A stretch of 16,448 nucleotides of DNA, taken from assembly GCA_003551805.1 (NCBI GenBank), contig PUNR01000175.1, positions 1-16,448 on the forward strand, written 5' to 3'. Position 1 is the first letter of the stretch, and each line of letters opens with the position of its first letter. This DNA is from Loktanella sp. Lineage in GTDB: Bacteria; Pseudomonadota; Alphaproteobacteria; Rhodobacterales; Rhodobacteraceae. The notes under the pieces are model-generated. The model was not told the origin of the DNA, did no database searches, and was given only the letters and a program-made list of their open reading frames with translations. This document shows, piece after piece, positions 13,309-16,448 of the stretch. Position numbers and translations under genes: made by a program.

Positions 13309-15462
13309 CTAGCCTTCGATTTTCGTCAGGTCAGCGACGGACAGGCACACTTTTCTGATCCGTGACAGCAGGTTAAGCCGGTTGCGCCGGATCACCTGCC
13401 GGTCGTCGTTGACCTGCACAGCGGTGAAAAAGTCATCAATCGGCCCACGAAGTGCCGCCATAGCAGTCATCGCGGTGCTGAAATCTTCGGTTTTCATCGC
13501 AGGCGCGATCTTTGCATCCGCAGCATCAAGGGCCGCGAACAGCGCCTTTTCAGCGTCGTCTTCGGCGAATTTCGGATCGGCACCATAGGAATATTCAACG
13601 CCATCCTTGGCCTCTGCCTGAGTGAGGATGTTGTTGGCCCGCTTGAACCCCTGAATCAGGTTTTCGCCGTCATCGGTCGCCAGCGTTTCCGCCAAGGCGC
13701 GGGCACGTTTGACCAGCAGGGTCAGATCGTCGTTCCCCGGCATGGCGATGCAGGCGTCGATGATGTCGTGGCGGATGCCTTGGTCGCGCAGGTAGACCTT
13801 GAGGCGGTCGTGGAAGAAGGCGAGGAGGTCAGCGAACAGGCTATCTCTTGCCTCGACGGAGGCTAATGCTTTTTGCTTATCGGCAATGTCTTGATTCAAC
13901 AAGAAATTAGGATAATGCGGCTTCCACGCAAGCCAACTTGCGACTGATAGTTCTACCAACGCTCGCAATACCAAACGAATCTCATTGACCATCAACAATC
14001 GGAATATACCAAGAGTAGCTCGCCTCAGTGCAAACGGGTCTTTGCTGCCAGTTGGCTTCTCGTTCATTGCCCAAAACAGAGCCAGCGTGTCGATCTTGTC
14101 AGCCAGCGCCACGGCCACTGACACGGGCGCTGTCGGCACATCATCCGACGGCCCCAGCGGGGAATAATGGTCCTGACAGGCAGCAGCTACCGACGGATCA
14201 AGCCCTGCGGCAGCAGCATAATACCGCCCCATCAGCCCCTGCAATTCAGGAAATTCCCCGACCATTTCAGATTGCAGATCAGCCTTGGCCACCTTTGCCG
14301 CCTGTTCCGCCAGATCAGGATCAGCGCCCACATGCGGTGCAATCTCGCGCGCCAGTGCTGCGATCCGCGCGATGCGGTCGGCTTGAGAGCCGAGCTTGTT
14401 GTGGAAGGTCACATTGGCCAGCCCTGCGGACATGCCTTCCAGCCCGTCCGCCTTGACCGTCCGCAGGTCATTCTCCCAAAAGAATTTCGCATCCGACAGC
14501 CGTGCCGCCAGCACCTTTTGGTTGCCCGCCAGAATGGTCGCGCCCTTGTCGGCTGTTTCCATGTTGGCGACGGTCACAAAGCATTCGATCCGGCCCGTTT
14601 TCGGATTACGGACCGAGAAAAACTTCTGATGCTCTTTCATCGAGGTCTGCAACACCTCTGGCGGCAGGTCGAGGAAGTCTTCCCCGATCCGGCCCAGCAG
14701 CACGACAGGCCATTCGACCAGTCCTGCCACTTCGGCCAGCAGGCCGCGATCTTCGACCAGTTCCAGCCCTTGGGCAAAAGCCTGTTGTTTGGCGTCGTTC
14801 CAGATCGTCTCGGCGCGTTCATCGGCGCGCAGGATGACATGGGCGCGTTTCAGTTTCGCCTCGTAATCGTCAAAGCTGTTCACGGTGATCGCATCCGGCG
14901 ACAGGAAGCGGTGGCCATAGGTGGTCCGGCCCGCCGTGATCCCGTCGATGGTCAGCGGCACAACCTCTGCGCCCGCTTCATCCGACAACAGGCAGATGAT
15001 CGCATGCAATGGCCGCACCCATTTCAGCGACCCCGTGCCCCAGCGCATGGATTTGGGCCAAGGGAAATTGCGCACGGTCGCATCCAGCACTTCGGCGATG
15101 ATGTCGGCGGCCTTGCGCCCCGGTTTTTCGATCACCGCGAAATAGGTCTGGCCCTTTTTGTCATCGCGGATTTCCAGCGCATCACGCGTGATCCCTGCCC
15201 CGCGCAGGAACCCGTCAATGGCCGCATCAGGTGCGCCGACCTTGGGGCCTTTGCGTTCTTCGCGCACGGCACGGCTTTCGCCTGTCAGCCCGTCAATCGC
15301 CAGCGTCAGGCGGCGTGGCGTGGCAAATGCGGCAGCACCGGCATAGGTCAGACCAGCCTCGACCAGACCGTCGGTGACCAGTTTTTTCAGATCATCCGCA
15401 GCACGGGCTTGCATGCGCGCGGGGATTTCCTCGGAAAAGAGTTCAATCAGAAGATCAGGCAT
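13309..15462 (-). CDS. glyS: Glycine--tRNA ligase beta subunit
   Basis: GlyS is the tRNA-binding beta chain of the bacterial alpha2beta2 glycyl-tRNA synthetase. The 717-residue protein begins MPDLLIELFSEEIPARMQ, the family's signature start, and carries the motifs ATPRRLTLAIDGL, KSMRWG, TYGHRF, FFSVRNPKTGRIECFVTVANME and a HDRLKVYLRDQG helix near the C-terminus. ATG 15462 is chosen because it overlaps the stop of the upstream gene as TAATG; the frame extends to 15492 but those residues are inside the neighbour. It lies in one transcript with glyQ and the small membrane protein. Nothing unusual in length or motifs. Confidence 0.98.
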   Translation of the reverse strand: MPDLLIELFSEEIPARMQARAADDLKKLVTDGLVEAGLTYAGAAAFATPRRLTLAIDGLTGESRAVREERKGPKVGAPDAAIDGFLRGAGITRDALEIRDDKKGQTYFAVIEKPGRKAADIIAEVLDATVRNFPWPKSMRWGTGSLKWVRPLHAIICLLSDEAGAEVVPLTIDGITAGRTTYGHRFLSPDAITVNSFDDYEAKLKRAHVILRADERAETIWNDAKQQAFAQGLELVEDRGLLAEVAGLVEWPVVLLGRIGEDFLDLPPEVLQTSMKEHQKFFSVRNPKTGRIECFVTVANMETADKGATILAGNQKVLAARLSDAKFFWENDLRTVKADGLEGMSAGLANVTFHNKLGSQADRIARIAALAREIAPHVGADPDLAEQAAKVAKADLQSEMVGEFPELQGLMGRYYAAAAGLDPSVAAACQDHYSPLGPSDDVPTAPVSVAVALADKIDTLALFWAMNEKPTGSKDPFALRRATLGIFRLLMVNEIRLVLRALVELSVASWLAWKPHYPNFLLNQDIADKQKALASVEARDSLFADLLAFFHDRLKVYLRDQGIRHDIIDACIAMPGNDDLTLLVKRARALAETLATDDGENLIQGFKRANNILTQAEAKDGVEYSYGADPKFAEDDAEKALFAALDAADAKIAPAMKTEDFSTAMTAMAALRGPIDDFFTAVQVNDDRQVIRRNRLNLLSRIRKVCLSVADLTKIEG

Positions 15463-15989
15463 TACTGGAGGCTTTCGGGGGGTTCGGGGCAATTGTCAGG
15501 TGCGGGATTGCGGTTGAACACGGCTTCGCCACAGGGGTTGATCTCGTGCCAGATATAGCCGCGCCCGTCAGGGTAAAACGCGATCACGCGGTCGATGCCA
15601 TATTCCAGATTTGCGATGCTCAGATAGGCCGCCGCATCACCGTTTTGCAGATCAGCGCCAAGCTGCAGCGCATCGAAACAATCAAACCAGCGCGGTGCGA
15701 CGCGGGGTTCGGCAAAAGGCAGCGCCTGTGCGGTCGCGGCCAGCGTAATCATGCTGATATCAGTGTCGAAACAGGCCCGATACCGCAGCGGGCTCGAGAT
15801 GGAATCGATACCGCGGAAATTGGTGAACGGCACGACAAGCGGGTCGCCGCCATCCATTGCGACAGGCAGGGTGATGTCGCCCACTTCTGCGGTGACGTCT
15901 TCGTAATAGGCATAGACCTGCAGGTAATACATGCCTGCGCCCACCACCACAGCCAGCGCCAGCATCGCCACGATCAGCGCGCGCCCCAT
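15462..15989 (-). CDS. Small membrane-anchored protein of unknown function between glyQ and glyS
   Basis: A 175-residue protein with one N-terminal membrane segment (about 4-24, RALIVAMLALAVVVGAGMYY) and a predicted periplasmic region of 150 residues. That region holds four cysteines (in RACFD, FDCFD, NPCGE and DNCPE) that could form disulfides, and it ends in a Pro-rich tail. A GRGYIWHEINPCGEAVF stretch stands out as likely conserved. From memory, Rhodobacteraceae carry such a gene here (possibly Pfam DUF6446); this is not checked. Its ATG overlaps the glyQ stop (TGATG) and its stop overlaps the glyS start (TAATG), so all three should be made in linked amounts. No link to tRNA charging is evident, and I assign no function. 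The longer frame to 16139 is antisense-free but overlaps glyQ and is rejected. Confidence 0.85.
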   Translation of the reverse strand: MGRALIVAMLALAVVVGAGMYYLQVYAYYEDVTAEVGDITLPVAMDGGDPLVVPFTNFRGIDSISSPLRYRACFDTDISMITLAATAQALPFAEPRVAPRWFDCFDALQLGADLQNGDAAAYLSIANLEYGIDRVIAFYPDGRGYIWHEINPCGEAVFNRNPAPDNCPEPPESLQ

Positions 15990-16448
15990 CAGGCTGCTGC
16001 CCCGGCTTCGGTTTGCACAAAGGCATCGGCGCAGGCTTTGGCCAGCGCGCGCACCCGCCCGATATAAGCTTGGCGTTCGGTCACAGAGATCACGCCGCGT
16101 GCATCCAGCAGGTTGAACAGATGGCTGGCCTTGATGCATTGGTCATAGGCGGGATGTGCCATGATGATCTGCATGTCTTTTTTGGGGTCATGGGCGGCGG
16201 TGGACAGGATGCGGTGGCATTCGGCCTCGGCGTCCTTGAAATGCTGTAGCAGCATGTCGGTATCTGCCACGTCGAAGTTCCAGCGCGCATATTCCTGTTC
16301 GGTCTGGCGGAAGATATCGCCATAGGTCAGCGCGATGGGCGCGTCGGGGTCGTTGAACGGCATGTCCATCACGTGATCCACGCCCAGCACATACATCGCA
16401 AGCCGTTCCAACCCGTAGGTCAGTTCACCCGATACAGGCCGGCAATCA
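15989..16448 (-). CDS. glyQ: Glycine--tRNA ligase alpha subunit, C-terminal half (N-terminus outside the window)
   Basis: The last 153 codons of GlyQ, the catalytic class II chain that activates glycine. Reading from the right edge, DCRPVSGELTYGLERLAMY contains the class II motif 3 arginine region of the family, followed by VLGVDHVMDMPFN, TYGDIFRQTEQEYARWNF and HPAYDQCIKASHLFNLLDARGVISVTERQ, all typical of the alpha chain. The C-terminus ends QTEAGAAA. The frame stays open to the right edge, so the start and promoter are not visible. It overlaps the next gene as TGATG. Confidence 0.98.
   Translation of the reverse strand, partial: DCRPVSGELTYGLERLAMYVLGVDHVMDMPFNDPDAPIALTYGDIFRQTEQEYARWNFDVADTDMLLQHFKDAEAECHRILSTAAHDPKKDMQIIMAHPAYDQCIKASHLFNLLDARGVISVTERQAYIGRVRALAKACADAFVQTEAGAAA

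Noticed and set aside
13373..13376. Extra TTAA as a CtrA half-site
   Set aside because: It lies alone inside the glyS coding sequence, with no partner at a 7-bp spacing.
14167..15558. Plus-strand frame of 463 codons across glyS
   Set aside because: Antisense shadow of glyS; no recognisable domain and no start context.
1..16448. CRISPR arrays, tRNA or rRNA genes, insertion sequences
   Set aside because: I saw no regularly spaced direct repeats, cloverleaf-like gene, or transposase-like protein on either strand.

Overview
This 16.4-kb, GC-rich chromosomal window most likely comes from a Rhodobacteraceae (Rhodobacterales, roseobacter-type) alphaproteobacterium. The call rests on gene content and on sequences recognised from memory. 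It includes a glyQ / small membrane protein / glyS / ppdK-like run, a folB-folP-glmM operon, a SleB-type hydrolase, and a gene pair matching the head-spike proteins of the Rhodobacter capsulatus gene transfer agent (RcGTA). I see no tRNA, rRNA, CRISPR array, insertion sequence, integrase or phage structural module beyond the spike pair.

Left part (1-6332) is an exopolysaccharide/capsule locus with an insert. A partial Wzx-like flippase (minus) is divergent from a Wzz/BY-kinase chain-length regulator (plus). Facing it are the coupled spike genes ghsA and ghsB (minus), then a divergent PPP-family phosphatase (plus), then an ExoY/WcaJ-type sugar transferase (minus). The convergent pairs overlap at their stop codons. 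Two perfect CtrA-type boxes (TTAA-N7-TTAAC) lie in the intergenic regions upstream of the flippase/BY-kinase pair and of the sugar transferase. In R. capsulatus the GTA head spikes bind the cell capsule, and CtrA is part of GTA control. The locus therefore appears to combine receptor synthesis, spike genes and a shared cell-cycle/GTA regulator. No CtrA box is visible before ghsA itself, which instead has a 7-bp inverted repeat.

Middle part (6458-9722) is a tight operon folB-folP-glmM (minus) with ATGA overlaps, supplying folate precursor enzymes and glucosamine-1-phosphate. FolB carries a C-terminal extension that reads like a degenerate amino-acid-kinase domain.

Right part (9822-16448) is all minus strand: a secreted SleB-family cell wall hydrolase; a PPDK-family protein whose phosphohistidine and PEP/pyruvate domains look intact but whose ATP-grasp residues are substituted; and the glycyl-tRNA synthetase genes glyS and glyQ (partial), separated by a small membrane-anchored protein of unknown function and translationally coupled through TGATG/TAATG overlaps.

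No intergenic stretch exceeds 300 bases. The largest gap (10494-10676) holds only weak inverted repeats and no gene I can support.
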